From Prorocentrum cordatum (Eukaryota > Sar > Dinophyceae > Prorocentrales > Prorocentraceae), in assembly GCA_963575745.1 (NCBI GenBank), contig CAUYUJ010020704.1, positions 137,501-201,500 of the forward strand: a DNA stretch of 64,000 bases. Reading direction: 5' to 3'. A program made the position numbers and the translations under genes. The notes below the pieces were generated by a model, which worked only from the letters and a program-made list of their open reading frames with translations, searched no databases and was not told the DNA's origin. This document shows, one piece after another, positions 1 to 10,162 of the stretch. Positions within the stretch are counted from its first letter, which is position 1, and each line of letters begins with the position of its first letter.

Positions 1-982
1 AGGATGAGGAGCAGTGTGGGGTGACTTTCGCGACTTGCCCCGCGTTCTCCTTCCTTAGATGATTCCGCTCTCTGGAGGCATCCGAGAGTCACGCGAACCA
101 TCCAGGGGAGATCCCAGGAGGTTTCAGAAGGGGCTGTAGCAGTGACAAATTCACAACTTCCCACGGGGTGCCCACATATTTGATTTCTCTGTGACAGTGA
201 ATTTGATCGAACATATATAGCCGTGGAGGTAGACGTCGTAACGTCCGGCTCCTCAAACGACGGTCCTGGGACTCGCGAAACCGCCCAGCTGGCACCACTC
301 CAATTTTTTGTCGAGTTTCATGATGAGCACGGCGGCCTGGACAGATCTGGCTAAATCATTGAGAAGGGGGGGGAAGGGAGAGAGGGAGAGAGAGCGAGGG
401 AGATATACATCTGTTTGTGTACATATATACAGGCGTAAATGCATCTGTGTATCTGTCCAAATCTTGAGAGAGAGAGAGAAAGAGCGATCAACAAAACGAA
501 CATCTTCATACGTTTGTATACGTATGCACGTAGATGTGTACAACGACAGAGAGAGAACCAGAGAGAGAGAGAGACAGAGACACGAGAGCAAGCGAGTGGT
601 CAACGCGTCCTGGGCCCCTGTTCACGGCGTTGGCTCGGCCGCGTCGCGTCATCAGCTTGGTCCGTAGTGTGGTCCGGCTGAGATCGGTGTGGGTGCCCTT
701 GGTGTCGGCACCTACGGTCGTAGATCCCTCGTGGTGCCATGGGCGTCCCTGGCAATCCCAAGGATGCAGGGACGTGCACCGAAAAGAACCATAAAGTTAT
801 CACGAAATTGTCAAACTGCATGCGACAAACCTTGTTATCGTGCTAGCGCAGCAGCGCAGCAGCGCAGCAGGGAGGATGTTGAGTTCAAGACCCGTTCCTG
901 TTGAGTGCCATATCTGAACTGGCGCGGGTCGTCAACATTCCATCCTTGTCCGCAGCCTCGTCATCCCCCTCATCCTTTCTCC
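1..982. other. No recognisable gene; GA-rich microsatellite tracts
   Basis: I see no gene that I can support here. Degenerate GA/GAGAGA tracts lie at about 361-405, 466-485 and 546-600. They account for the Arg/Glu-rich frames on the plus strand and the Ser/Leu-rich frames on the minus strand. Confidence 0.5.
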
Positions 983-1004
983 TACGTGACCATTTTGGCT
1001 CAAG
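983..1004 (+). other. Relict dinoflagellate spliced leader
   Basis: The last 15 bases (990-1004, CCATTTTGGCTCAAG) are identical to the 3' part of the 22-nt dinoflagellate spliced leader, and 19 of 22 positions match overall. A leader is normally added to mRNA by trans-splicing, so a genomic copy is the known mark of a retroposed cDNA. An ATG follows at 1154 in the same orientation, so this may have been the 5' end of a reinserted transcript with about 150 nt of leader sequence. Confidence 0.75.
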
Positions 1005-1153
1005 ACGACTTTGTACCTCGGGCAGAGAGCGGAGACTTCTGATCCGAGGCTAGACCACGGTGAGTGTTTGGCAACCACGACACCTGCGTCGTCCCACGTG
1101 GGTCAACTAAGGCGTTTCCAGTTCCTGCCTGAGGCAGCGCTCTCCCTCCCAGC

Positions 1154-1738
1154 ATGGCGGGTGGAAGTAACGAAACAAAAAACAATACGTCCAAGAAGCT
1201 TGAGCGCAGGGACACCGAGACGTCAACCCCTCGGCGTCCTCGTCGTCGCGATAGTAGTGCTGGTCACATGTCCGAGATCTCTGCCCCAGCTCCCATGCCT
1301 CCAGTCGCCCCTCGCCGTGGGCGTAGCGGAAGGCAACATGGCGGCGGTGAGACGGGAACACCATGTCAGAAGTCGAGGAGTGATCGCGGCTCGTGCTCCC
1401 CCAGCGAATATCGGCGGCGTGGCAGGCGAGGTCCCCGATGTAATGTTGCTGACGCCGTAGGCCCCGCATTCGAGGAGGCTTCCCTTGCCGCCCCAACTTT
1501 TTTTCGCCCTCGCCGTCAAGGAGGCAGATGCAGGCTGGGACCTTTCCGTCGACTCCGACTGCAGGCGCGACTTGCTATGGGATTGGTACCCCCAACAGGC
1601 ACTCCCGCTCCAGACATTCCTGTCGCATGGGCCCCTTCCGATTCTCGTTGTGGCCCTACTGGCGGTGTAGATGGGTCTGCGTCTCTTCTTCTTCTTCTTC
1701 TTCTTCGTGTGATGTTGGTAACATGGGCCCGTCAGTAA
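1154..1738 (+). CDS. Hypothetical basic protein behind a relict spliced leader
   Basis: This 194-residue frame starts at the first ATG downstream of the relict spliced leader. The context (AGCATGGCGG) is a reasonable eukaryotic start. The N-terminus is polar and charged (MAGGSNETKNNTSKKLERRD). The rest is rich in Arg, Pro and Ser and ends with a Leu run encoded by a CTT repeat at about 1681-1706. I recognise no domain. The start is supported only by the upstream leader relict. The downstream composition resembles untranslated GC-rich DNA, so this may be a decayed retrocopy. Confidence 0.25.
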   Translation: MAGGSNETKNNTSKKLERRDTETSTPRRPRRRDSSAGHMSEISAPAPMPPVAPRRGRSGRQHGGGETGTPCQKSRSDRGSCSPSEYRRRGRRGPRCNVADAVGPAFEEASLAAPTFFRPRRQGGRCRLGPFRRLRLQARLAMGLVPPTGTPAPDIPVAWAPSDSRCGPTGGVDGSASLLLLLLLRVMLVTWARQ

Positions 1739-2404
1739 CCAGTTGGAGGACGTGCATGACGCACCATTCAAAACGTTCCAGGATACATGCATGATTGAGA
1801 TGTCTCTTGTGTGCATCGGTGCGATGCAGGTTGCGCTGCTGGCCGCGCTGCAGGCTGCGTCTGGCCCGCTCTTTGAGAAGTTCGATGCGAATGTGACCAA
1901 GAAGTTCGACCACCTGCTCAATCGGCCCGGTCAGACATATGCAACCAAGTGGAAAGGGTGGCACTGCTTCAAGCTGACTTATCCCGACATCTAGAACAGT
2001 TGGATCTGGCTGCGTCTCGAACGCGTGAGGACCCCCAGCTCACGAACGATTCGGACCGCCCGAAGGACTTCTTGGTCTCCACGATCATGGCCAAAGAGGA
2101 AGTTGCTATGTCGCAGGTGCAGCAAGGGCATTCAGCATTGGATCGCTGATGCGGGCTACTCGTTGGGCCAGGAGTGCCGCATGGAGGTCGCTCGAATGGC
2201 CAAGCTGTTCGTGTTGCGAATGCACGGGCCCATGGAGGCGACGGTGCTGGTTCGGCCCCCGCCATTTCCAGGCCCGCCTCAAATTGTCTCCTGGGCTGTG
2301 GCTCTCCTTCAGCACTCAGGGCCCTGGTGGTCGCAATATTGCGAAGGCCTTGCGGCCGGTGCCGCCGACCCTCCATGGCGGCGACAACCACGGCCACCAC
2401 GACG

Positions 2405-2545
2405 AAGCTCTCGGAGGCCTCCTGGGGGTAGTTTGGGGGCCTCTTGGGAAGCTCTTGGGAGCCGCTTGGGAGCCTCGTGGGGGCCTCTTGGGGCTTCCTG
2501 GGGGTCTCTTTGAGGCCTCTTGGGGCTTCTTGGGGGGCTACATTT
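2405..2545. repeat. GCCTCTTGGG-type degenerate minisatellite
   Basis: The tract is built from degenerate 10-15 bp words such as GGCCTCTTGGG and GCTTCTTGGGG. The same word family recurs at 10810-10990 and, much more extensively, at 60430-61110. Confidence 0.7.
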
Positions 2546-2933
2546 CTTTGTATGTGGGCTTCGACACGAGCCGGTGCGACGTGGCACGCGAACGGGCTTA
2601 CCTGCTGTGCGTGTCGCCCTCGAGTCCTTCTCCGTGCTTCCCTATAAGCTGTGCGTCGACCGCGACGTTGGCGTCGTGACGTACCAGTGGGTGCTGCAGG
2701 CACGCATCCACGTCTCGCCGTCTTCGCCTCCGACGGTTTCCTGGGACAAGAACTGCGTCGCGGACGTCGGTGTTGACTTCCCGAAGTTGGTGGATGGACA
2801 TCGCCTCTTCCGCGTTCGAGAAGCGCGTGATCCAGTGGTCTGGGTAACACGTTCCTTGGGCTCACAGGAGTACATGGGCCGAATTTCAGAGCCCTCTCCC
2901 ATCACGATGGCGCTGCTATGGGTCGTCGCCTGA
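2520..2933 (+). CDS. Possible coding fragment, unknown
   Basis: This 137-residue frame overlaps the end of the minisatellite. From about 2600 its composition is balanced and protein-like, with words such as YKLCVDRDVG and SWDKNCVADVGVDFPKL, unlike the biased frames around it. The ATG lies in repeat sequence and is probably not the true start. No domain is recognised. It could be an exon or a remnant of a retroelement. Confidence 0.2.
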   Translation: MGLLGGLHFFVCGLRHEPVRRGTRTGLPAVRVALESFSVLPYKLCVDRDVGVVTYQWVLQARIHVSPSSPPTVSWDKNCVADVGVDFPKLVDGHRLFRVREARDPVVWVTRSLGSQEYMGRISEPSPITMALLWVVA

Positions 2934-3253
2934 AGTTGCTCAGCGAGATGTTTATGTCCAACTTGGTTGTCGCGCTGCAGGCGGCTAATGGCGGTCGAAC
3001 TGCTCTGAGGGAGTTGTGCTTACATGCTCGCATCGGGCATGGCAATTTTTGCGTAGTACCTTTTCAGGTACACCTGTGGTGGTGTCGCTGCTCTGGTCCC
3101 GCGACTCTCTGGTGCGTAGGCCTCTGAACTTGTCGAGGCAAGCCTCGTCCCAGGGCGAGTTTTGCATCCTCAGCTGCGTGGCGCCTCGATTACGTTGCCC
3201 CGTTGGAACGCGCACCTTGTCGAGCTTGCCCCATCCCCCATTCGTGTAATAAT

Positions 3254-3412
3254 CAAGGGCTCCCTCGAGGGCGCGAAGTTATTCGCGCTTCGCGGTCCTC
3301 GTTCCTTCTCCTCCTCCTCCTCGTCCTCCTATTCTCCCTTTGGGAGGGCGGCGCGAGAGCGCGAAGTTATTCGCGCTTCGCGCAGCGCGAAGCGCGAACT
3401 TAGGAGCCCTTG
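3254..3412 (+). mobile_element. Hairpin element family H1, copy 1 (159 bp)
   Basis: The ends are perfect 10-bp inverted repeats, CAAGGGCTCC and GGAGCCCTTG. Inside are a CTC/CTT pyrimidine tract and two direct copies of GCGCGAAGTTATTCGCGC followed by CTTCGCG words. The nine bases directly outside the two ends match at 7 of 9 positions (TGTAATAAT and TGTAATTAG), a possible eroded target duplication. Other copies are at 9997-10162 and 21203-21375. No coding capacity; likely a non-autonomous TIR element. Confidence 0.8.
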
Positions 3413-4566
3413 TGTAATTAGCAAGCGTCGTATTCGACGGATCGAAGTTGCCCGAGGGAGCCCTCTACGATTCGGCATAGCGCTGCGGTGTGATTCTGGT
3501 GCTGATGCTCGTTCGCGGCGGCAGTCATTTCCAGGGGACTCGTTTCGGAAACGTGTTTTGCTGGGGCTTGCAGAGCTCACTCCCGCGTTGGCGCCCAGGG
3601 GCCGTCCTCGAAGTCGGCGGTCGATCAGACATTCACTGCGTCGCCCCCGTAGCTTTCGTGTGGAAGTTTTCAGCGGGCGCTCTGCCGTTGGGAACCCCAG
3701 GGGCTGTTTCTGGCAGTGGTCTCAGATCGCTCTCCCATGGTAGTCCGCGCGATGGTCCGCCTGTAAGAGAATGATTCCTCGCGTCCTCGATCCCTCCCGC
3801 GTCGCGTCGTGTCTGGCCCCCGTCTTGCCTGGCTGGTGGTCGATTGCGGGCGGCTCGTCGATTGCTCTCGGTGCGAGCCCCCTGAGGCCCTTCGCTGAGC
3901 CACTGACTGCAGGCAGGCTGCTGGTCGGGCGACACACGACCTTCGACTCGAGCGGCTTCTTCCTCCAAAAGCTCGGCCACACTCTTCTTCGTCGTTGGTC
4001 GCCCTGATCCACCTCTCTCCCTGGTGCTGTATTCCTTTTTCTTTCCATTTTCCCAAGATAGAGAAGGAGAGCTACTTTTAGGTCGGGCCTGTCCCCCTAC
4101 AGGGGGAGTTTCGACGAAAGATAACAAATACCCCAACAATAGTCAAACAATTGTCCAAAAATAGTCTGGGGACCATGTTTTGAGTATGTTCTGACCTTCT
4201 TGGGTTTTTGGGGGGTATTTTTTACTTCTTAAAGCTACTTCTTTGTTCCGGGTCGCCGGTCGCCCTGCCGGTTCGGCCGAGTCCCGCCGTCGTCTCCTTT
4301 GACCCCGCTGCGCGATCGGGCCGCGGTCGGTGCGGCCGCCGCCGTTTTCAGTTCCGTAGCTGGGCAGGTCTTGGCTTCCGCGATACAAGTGCTCTCCTCG
4401 GCGATGCGATCGAGCGGACGCTGGGGCTCTCCTTGTCAGATCCCCCCACCTCCACAGCCACCTCGGATCACCCAACCAAGACACATAGAACACCAGAGAA
4501 GCTGTATTCACTCATCTCTCTGGACACGCTTGACTGTTTCCCTGTCCCACTCCCAGGGGTCCCAAC
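3413..4566. other. No recognisable gene
   Basis: Several overlapping frames occur on both strands, for example a minus-strand frame at 4139-3633 with a fairly protein-like N-terminus (MLGYLLSFVETPPVGG). None has a domain or repeat that I recognise. Confidence 0.4.
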
Positions 4567-4734
4567 ATGAGGGTCGTGTGTGCACTCCTACTCGTGATTG
4601 CCTCCGGCCTGTGCGAGATGCTTGCCCCTGTATGGGGTGAGATCATGATGAACTGCCAGACCGAGCTCTTGACCTTGTTGCTGCTACTCGCTGCATACTT
4701 CGTCGGCTTCTTAGCGCGAATGCGCGATCACTGA
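4567..4734 (+). CDS. Small membrane or secreted protein candidate (55 aa)
   Basis: ATG at 4567 and stop at 4732-4734 give 55 residues. The first part (MRVVCALLLVIASGLCEM) looks like a signal peptide or first membrane segment. A second hydrophobic stretch (ELLTLLLLLAAYFVGFLA) looks like a transmembrane helix and is followed by a short basic tail RMRDH. The pattern of hydrophobic core plus positive end is more orderly than expected by chance, but there is no homologue that I recognise. A second small frame starts 6 bases after the stop. Confidence 0.3.
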   Translation: MRVVCALLLVIASGLCEMLAPVWGEIMMNCQTELLTLLLLLAAYFVGFLARMRDH

Positions 4735-4739
4735 AATCA

Positions 4740-5018
4740 TTGGTCAAGAATGTGGCTGGATCGAAGAACATTTTGCTGTCTAAGAGCACAGTCCCAGCAA
4801 GTGATTATCAAATTAAGCACAATGTCCGCCCTGCAGGGGGGTTGGCGTCTCAGATCCCTCGACGTGCTACTGATGTTCCTGGCATCCCCAAGTACGCAGG
4901 GAGCTCCATTGACGAGAACCACGAGGTCACCAAGAAGCTGTCACCCGTCAGGACGTTTCAGCAGCAGGTGGTCGACGTGCGAATCTTGGGCCAAGCCAAA
5001 CAAGAGGGTATAGCCTAG
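4740..5018 (+). CDS. Hypothetical 92-residue protein
   Basis: Of the overlapping frames here, this one has the most natural composition (MVKNVAGSKNILLSKSTVPA, then SQIPRRATDVPGIPKYAGSS), with mixed Val, Ile, Lys, Asp and Gln and no low-complexity run. It begins just after the stop of the 55-residue frame, in a different frame. No domain is recognised. It could be an internal piece of a larger gene. Confidence 0.25.
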   Translation: MVKNVAGSKNILLSKSTVPASDYQIKHNVRPAGGLASQIPRRATDVPGIPKYAGSSIDENHEVTKKLSPVRTFQQQVVDVRILGQAKQEGIA

Positions 5019-5493
5019 AGTAACCCGTCCTGGTGACCCGCGAATTGTGACGTCATGTAGCCATGTGACGGCTCATCCGCCTAACAAGCTGTCTCATTGT
5101 GCGTGCATGTTGCATGCGGTTGAATGCGGAACACGTTGAATGTGCTGTTTGTTGTGGCACAGCTCCAGGCGCCATTGTTCTTCGTTGTCCTTCCCCCTGC
5201 CTGTACGTCGCTTCCTCCGTCCCTGCCCCTTCTCTCTCCCTGATCCCTGCCTGCCTGTCCTCCCCGCGTCTTGAGCTCTCTCGGTGCCCCTTCTCCGCGC
5301 GCCCCTCGCTGGCATCGCCCTGTCCCCCCCCCCCGAGCACCGCCTCCTTCCCTGCTCCCCCCCCCGTGCTGGCGCCGCGCCCTCGTCGCCGCGAGTGCCA
5401 CTGCCGCCGCGCTCGCTCACCAGGGGACAGACGAGAGGGCAGAGCGTGCGGACGAGAAGGAGGCGAGGAAGAAGGGTATGATGGTGGTGTAGA
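5019..5493. other. Pyrimidine-rich DNA without a recognisable gene
   Basis: The region is rich in CCT/CTC with C runs at about 5325-5335 and 5361-5369. I see no feature beyond the skewed composition. Confidence 0.4.
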
Positions 5494-5670
5494 TGCTGAT
5501 GGTGATGGTGATGGTGATGTTGATGGAGATCGTGATGGTGATGATGACGGTGATGGTGATGGTGGTGACGACGACGACGACGACGACGACGACGGCGACG
5601 GCGACGACGACGACGACCACGACGGCGACGTCGACGATGATGATGCTGATGAGGATGAGGAGGTGGTGGA
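5494..5670. repeat. GAT/GAC trinucleotide microsatellite
   Basis: Imperfect GATGGT and GAC repeats run through this stretch. The Asp-rich plus-strand frame and the Val/Thr-rich minus-strand frames here are products of the repeat. Confidence 0.9.
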
Positions 5671-5860
5671 GAAGGGGAAGGCTATCCCTGGGCTACTCCT
5701 GCCCGCGATAGTGGCGTTTCTTCAAAAGGCCGCCCTAGCGGGGGTGCACAACTCTTCTACTTCTCCACTCCGAGCGTAGGAGGCGAGGGAGAAGAAGGCG
5801 AGAAAGAAGACAGTAATGTGGGCGATGTGGGTATGTATGGTGATGGTGATGATAAGGAAG

Positions 5861-6385
5861 AGGCAGGGGAGGCTGAGGATGAGGAGGAGGAGGCGGAGGA
5901 GGAGGAGGATGAGGAGGAGTTGCATGAATAGGAGAAGCAAGCTCGACGTGACCCTGCCGCCGCCGATTGGGGCCCCGCCAGCCGAGGCGGCCGACAAAGA
6001 CCACGACGAAGACTCCGACGTCGGCCTCGTCGGGAGGCGATCGGTACCTCCCTCCTCTCCTCCTTCACCTCCTCCTCCTCCTCCTCCTCGTCCTCCTCCT
6101 CCTTCTCTTCCTCCTCCTCCTCCTCCTCCTTCTCCTCCCCCCCCTCCTCCTTCTCCTCCTTCTCCTCCTCCTCCTCCTTCTCTTCCGCCTCTAGCTCATT
6201 GTTCTCGTCCACCTCTCCCTCTTGCGAGGGGGTCAAGCAGCAGTTGAGCGTTAAAATCCTTCTCCTCCCCCTCCTCCTCCTCCTCCTCCTCCTCCCTCTC
6301 CTCCCGCTCCTCCTTCCTTCCTCTCGCAGTCCTCCTCCTCCTCCTCCTCCTCCTCCTCCTTCGCCTCCTTCTCCTCCTGCCCCCC
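5861..6385. repeat. GAG tract followed by CTC tracts
   Basis: A GAG/GAGGAG purine tract at about 5876-5935 is followed by CTC/CTT pyrimidine tracts at about 6047-6185 and 6262-6385. The purine-to-pyrimidine switch makes the region able to fold on itself. Poly-Glu, poly-Pro and poly-Leu frames come from it. Confidence 0.9.
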
Positions 6386-6805
6386 CCATCTCTACGGCTT
6401 GACCTATCATGTGCGCTTTTCAAGTATGACACGCCTCGGTGCACGCGTATCGTGAGCCATCGGTGAGTCCGAGCCTATCTCCCACCCAAGAGGCTGGGGC
6501 GGACATGCGGCCAGCTATGCCGTCCCGCCAAGACTCCCTGGCATCGTTCGGACGTGCGCAACTTTTCTCGGCGAGAGCCATGGAGGACGATCCTGGACCA
6601 TCGAGCCAACAAAAACACGCGCGACACCGAAACATGCACGGGAAGTGACGTCCGAGCGACGGCGAGAGGATGTTGTGCGGCACGGCGCGGTGCTGGGCCC
6701 TTTTTTGCCCGCGCCGCCGCGGGGCACGCCCGGACCGCGGGCCGAGGCTCGGCTTCTGGGAGGCATGCTCTCGCAGAGTTCGGGAGGGCCCCGCCTGCGG
6801 CCGAT

Positions 6806-6972
6806 GGGGTGGACAGAGCCCCCAACAGTGACACGTCGATTAGTGAATTGTCCGTTCTCGGTTCTCGAGAGGGCGCCGCGGCCGTTATCTTCCAGGCTTG
6901 CGCCCGCCAGGTTTGGGCCTCGGGTCGTTTTCACTAAACCACGTTTTACTAAAGGGAGGTCTGTCCATCCCC
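6806..6972 (+). mobile_element. Hairpin element family H3, copy 1 (167 bp)
   Basis: The ends GGGGTGGACAGA and TCTGTCCATCCCC are inverted repeats, and the homology extends inward imperfectly to CGTCGATTAGTGA against the reverse of TCACTAAACCACG. A direct repeat CTGCGGCCGA lies just outside both ends (6795-6804 and 6975-6984), which fits a target duplication of about 10 bp. The other copy is at 13840-14005, highly similar over its full length. There is no coding capacity. Confidence 0.8.
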
Positions 6973-9504
6973 GGCTGCGGCCGAATGAGGAGGTTGGGAG
7001 CGCTGGGCACCACCAGGAAGACAAGCTCATCGGGGCGCCGTGATCGTCCTTCGTACCGTGGCCCTGGGGGCGGGGCACTGGAGGCGCCCAGCCACCGCCC
7101 CCCAACCGTAGGCCATCTCGGGCCGAGGGCCACGGCTTGCCATCTACAAGGGATCGTCGACGCGCCACCAGGCGTGCCAGTAGGGCGGGCCGGGCGTTTC
7201 GTTGGAGGCGTCCCCACCGCCGATGACCCGGTCGCTTACTCTCGAGCTCCCGACGCCGAGCATTGCAACAGCGGTGCGGGCGGCAGGCGCCTCCTTCTCA
7301 AGAGGGGGCTCTCGCTTGGCTCTTGCTCGAAGTGGGTGCTCTTCACTCCGGGAGAGCTCTGCTCAGTGCTGCCCCGCCATGGCCGAAGCAAGCTGCAGCG
7401 CGTTCTGATTGGGGCCGGCTGAGACGTCTCGTGCTGCCGAGCACTGATACCATGAGGCACGCCGCGCTTGATGCCATCGATCCCCACGCGCTCCATGCAT
7501 AGGCAGATGCTGTCGCCAGCTTTTGAAGCTAACTTTGCCGAGGGTTGGTCGCTCCGATATACCTTTGGCGCATTCTGCGCGGCTCCAGGTGGTGGACCCT
7601 GAGACGTGCCCACGGGGAGCATTCCACATGTGTTTTGAGTGCGCATCATGTCCATGATGAGGGATGTCTGGTCCACAACTGAACATCGAATGTGCCTGCT
7701 CCAGAGTGTTCCGGATCTTTCCGTAGCTGCTCGAGTAGTCATTCGTCTAATGAAGGATTGTTTGAACAGTCCACAAGTGTTCTGGCACTCAGTGGCTCAA
7801 AAACTTCGGCAACTTTTTACTTGCCGCTTCTTCTTGTTCTTCCTGTCCTTCTCCACCCTTCCCCTTCTTGCGTCCTCCTCCCATGCGATGGTGATTTGGA
7901 CATCCTTGCTAGCAGCCGTGCGGCCTCTTGGGCTGCAACTTGCTCTTGGTACTGAGCGCTGTCCTGACGCTAGTCCTTACGCATGTCGTTGTGAGATGCC
8001 TCCTTTTGAAATGCATGGTCGGTAGGGCCATGTTGGGACGCGCGCACATACCGCCAGTTTCAGTCTTCCTCCCCTCGCTTCTGTGCTCGCCCCCCTTCCT
8101 CCTCCTCCTCCTCCGGGGCCTCTGCCTGCCACCCGGGACCGGCCGGTATGCCCAAGTCTGGGCTGCGAGCCAAACGGTTGCAGCCTGTATTGGTGCCAGT
8201 CCGGAGTCAAGACAGTGCACCTGTTTGTTCTGCCCTTGCCGCGGCGGCCTCGCGTGACCAAAAGGTCAGCGCCGCCCTCTTGCGTTGTTCTCCTCCTCGT
8301 CCTCTCTTCCTCCTCCTCCTTTGGGCGTTTTTGTTGCTGGCCAGGAGCTCCTCCGATGCTTGCTGCGGGCAGCAGCATTGCTGTGGCGGTTTTCAATATG
8401 AGAGGTCATTGAGTCCATCTCCATCTCGAACAGCGAAAACACGAGGTCGGACGATCCCGTGGGCCGTATGTGCTCTGAGCTTACAATCCTAGCGGCCCTC
8501 TCGAGCCTGACCAGCATCATATTCAAATGGGTCGGCTTCCCTGGGCGGGTCGTTTAGGCGTGGGCGGTAGACTCGGGCAAGACACTGTCGTCCCGTCTGA
8601 CCATAGCGCGGGGCTAAGCAAAAAGTCGCGCCGCACCAGCTGGCACAGAAGGAGGAATCGGCCCAGACATCCGGCGGTCTAATTTTTTGATGCGTGGACC
8701 CTCGGAAGTCTGGACGACCTCCGTAGGGCCGGCTTTTCGTCCCGAGTCGTTTTTTGACGGCCCCTGGACACGCGGAGGGCCCCCCGAGGTCGAACGGAGC
8801 AATAACTGGCCGCTCCAATTTTTTCGGAGCATCGGATCTCTGGGGGCGGGAAAGCCGTCGGCAGGGATTGGAAGCGTCGAGCAGACTGTCCGGGACGACA
8901 CTTTCACGTCGCCGGTGGCAGGTTTCCCTTGCGCCCCCAGCCTTCGTGACAGAGCTGACTCGGTGCGAGGTGAGAATTGCGCTTCGCGCATCGCGGCTCG
9001 TTACGTTGCATCTTCGGGCCTCGTCTGTCTCCAGAATGAGTGTCTTCTCTTGTGCGAGACGCGTCGATGCGGTCTCGGCGTGGATTGGGCGTGCATTCGA
9101 CACGGTTTCGACGTGGATTCGACGCGGATGCGACGAGTCTGGCACGGATCCAATACGGATTCGATGCGGATAGGGGCGCGACGGGACAGACAAGGCCCCC
9201 CGATGATGCAACAGAAGGCTCGGGCTGGAGCCGATGAAAAGCAACCATGGATGAAGGCAGCATGGATTTGTGACGGGCCCCGTTCCCATACGAAGTTGAC
9301 TCGCTTGGCCGCCAGGTGAGGTGGCATTGGCTTCATTCGTCGCGGGGTACTTTCCCTTTCGGCGGCAGGCCTGGGGGGGAAGTGAGAAGGAGCGGGCCTC
9401 TCCAGAAGGCTCGGACGTCCCCCGAAGTTTCTCGGCCTTTCCCGGAGACGCAGAGACCTTATCGGAAGGCCCGCGGGCTTCTGAAATAGAGGAACGAAGA
9501 ATGA
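6973..9504. other. No gene that can be supported; degenerate repeats near 9050-9180
   Basis: Long GC-rich frames occur on both strands, for example minus 7742-7236 and minus 9610-8489. They lack recognisable domains. At about 9050-9180 degenerate words like TTCGACGCGGAT are repeated. CTC-rich patches lie at about 8095-8115 and 8285-8325. Confidence 0.4.
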
Positions 9505-9669
9505 CATAAACATAAGAACTCGGAGGTCCGCGCGGATTTCTCGGATCCGCGCTGGACCCCCCTACCTGGCGCGCGGAGCGCGCCAGGGGCGGCGCCGGAG
9601 GCGCCGCCAAGGGTGGGCCCAGCCCCGATCCGCGAAATCCGCACGGACCTCCGAGTTCTTATGTTTATG
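9505..9669 (+). mobile_element. Hairpin element family H5, copy 1 (165 bp)
   Basis: The element is almost entirely an inverted repeat. It starts CATAAACATAAGAACTCGG and ends with the reverse complement (CTTATGTTTATG), and the arms match over roughly 50 bp. The core is a GC-rich palindrome with GGCGCGCGGAGCGCGCC. A related element with the same core lies at 40873-41004. Confidence 0.8.
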
Positions 9670-9996
9670 CCACTCTTTGTTCCCGTATGAAGCCCTTCCC
9701 CCCCCCCTCAATGCTAATTCAAGCTTCGCGCGGACCGCCCTCAGCGTCGACCGGAAGAGGTGCGCTCTCGACCCGCGAATCAAACATATTGTTCCCCTAT
9801 GAGAGGCCCCGCCGCAGGGCCTTCTCTTCCTCTCTCCCCCCCCCTCGCTCGCCGCGGGAGGCCCCAGGGAGGCGCGCCCTTCTCCAGGGCGGCGGCGCGC
9901 GGGCGCGAGCGGCCACCGCGCGCCGCGCCGAGCGGGGCGCAGAGTGCGACGTCGGACGGCCCGGGAGTTGTACGGCCCAGGCCTCCCGGGAGCCAG
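9670..9996. other. GC-rich spacer, nothing recognised
   Basis: This is a GC-rich stretch between two hairpin elements. I see no gene or repeat that I can name. Confidence 0.4.
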
Positions 9997-10162
9997 CAAG
10001 GGCTCCCTCGAGGGCGCGAAGTTATTCGCGCTTCGCGCTTCGCGGTCCTCGTTCCTTCTCCTCCTCCTCCTCGTCCTCCTCTTCTCCCCCTTGGGGGGCG
10101 GCGCGAGAGCGCGAAGTTATTCGCGCTTCGCGCAGCGCGAAGCGCGAACTTAGGAGCCCTTG
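9997..10162 (+). mobile_element. Hairpin element family H1, copy 2 (166 bp)
   Basis: Same CAAGGGCTCC/GGAGCCCTTG ends as the copy at 3254-3412. It is exactly 7 bp longer because one extra CTTCGCG word is present in the left arm. No clear target duplication is visible in the flanks. Confidence 0.8.

Noticed and set aside
4081-4130. CTACAGGGGGAG as a polypurine tract of an LTR retrotransposon
   Set aside because: No LTR pair, no integrase or protease motif and no TG...CA ends were found around it.
8489-9610. 373-codon minus-strand frame
   Set aside because: It starts inside a hairpin element and has an Arg/Ser/Pro composition typical of GC-rich noncoding DNA, with no domain.
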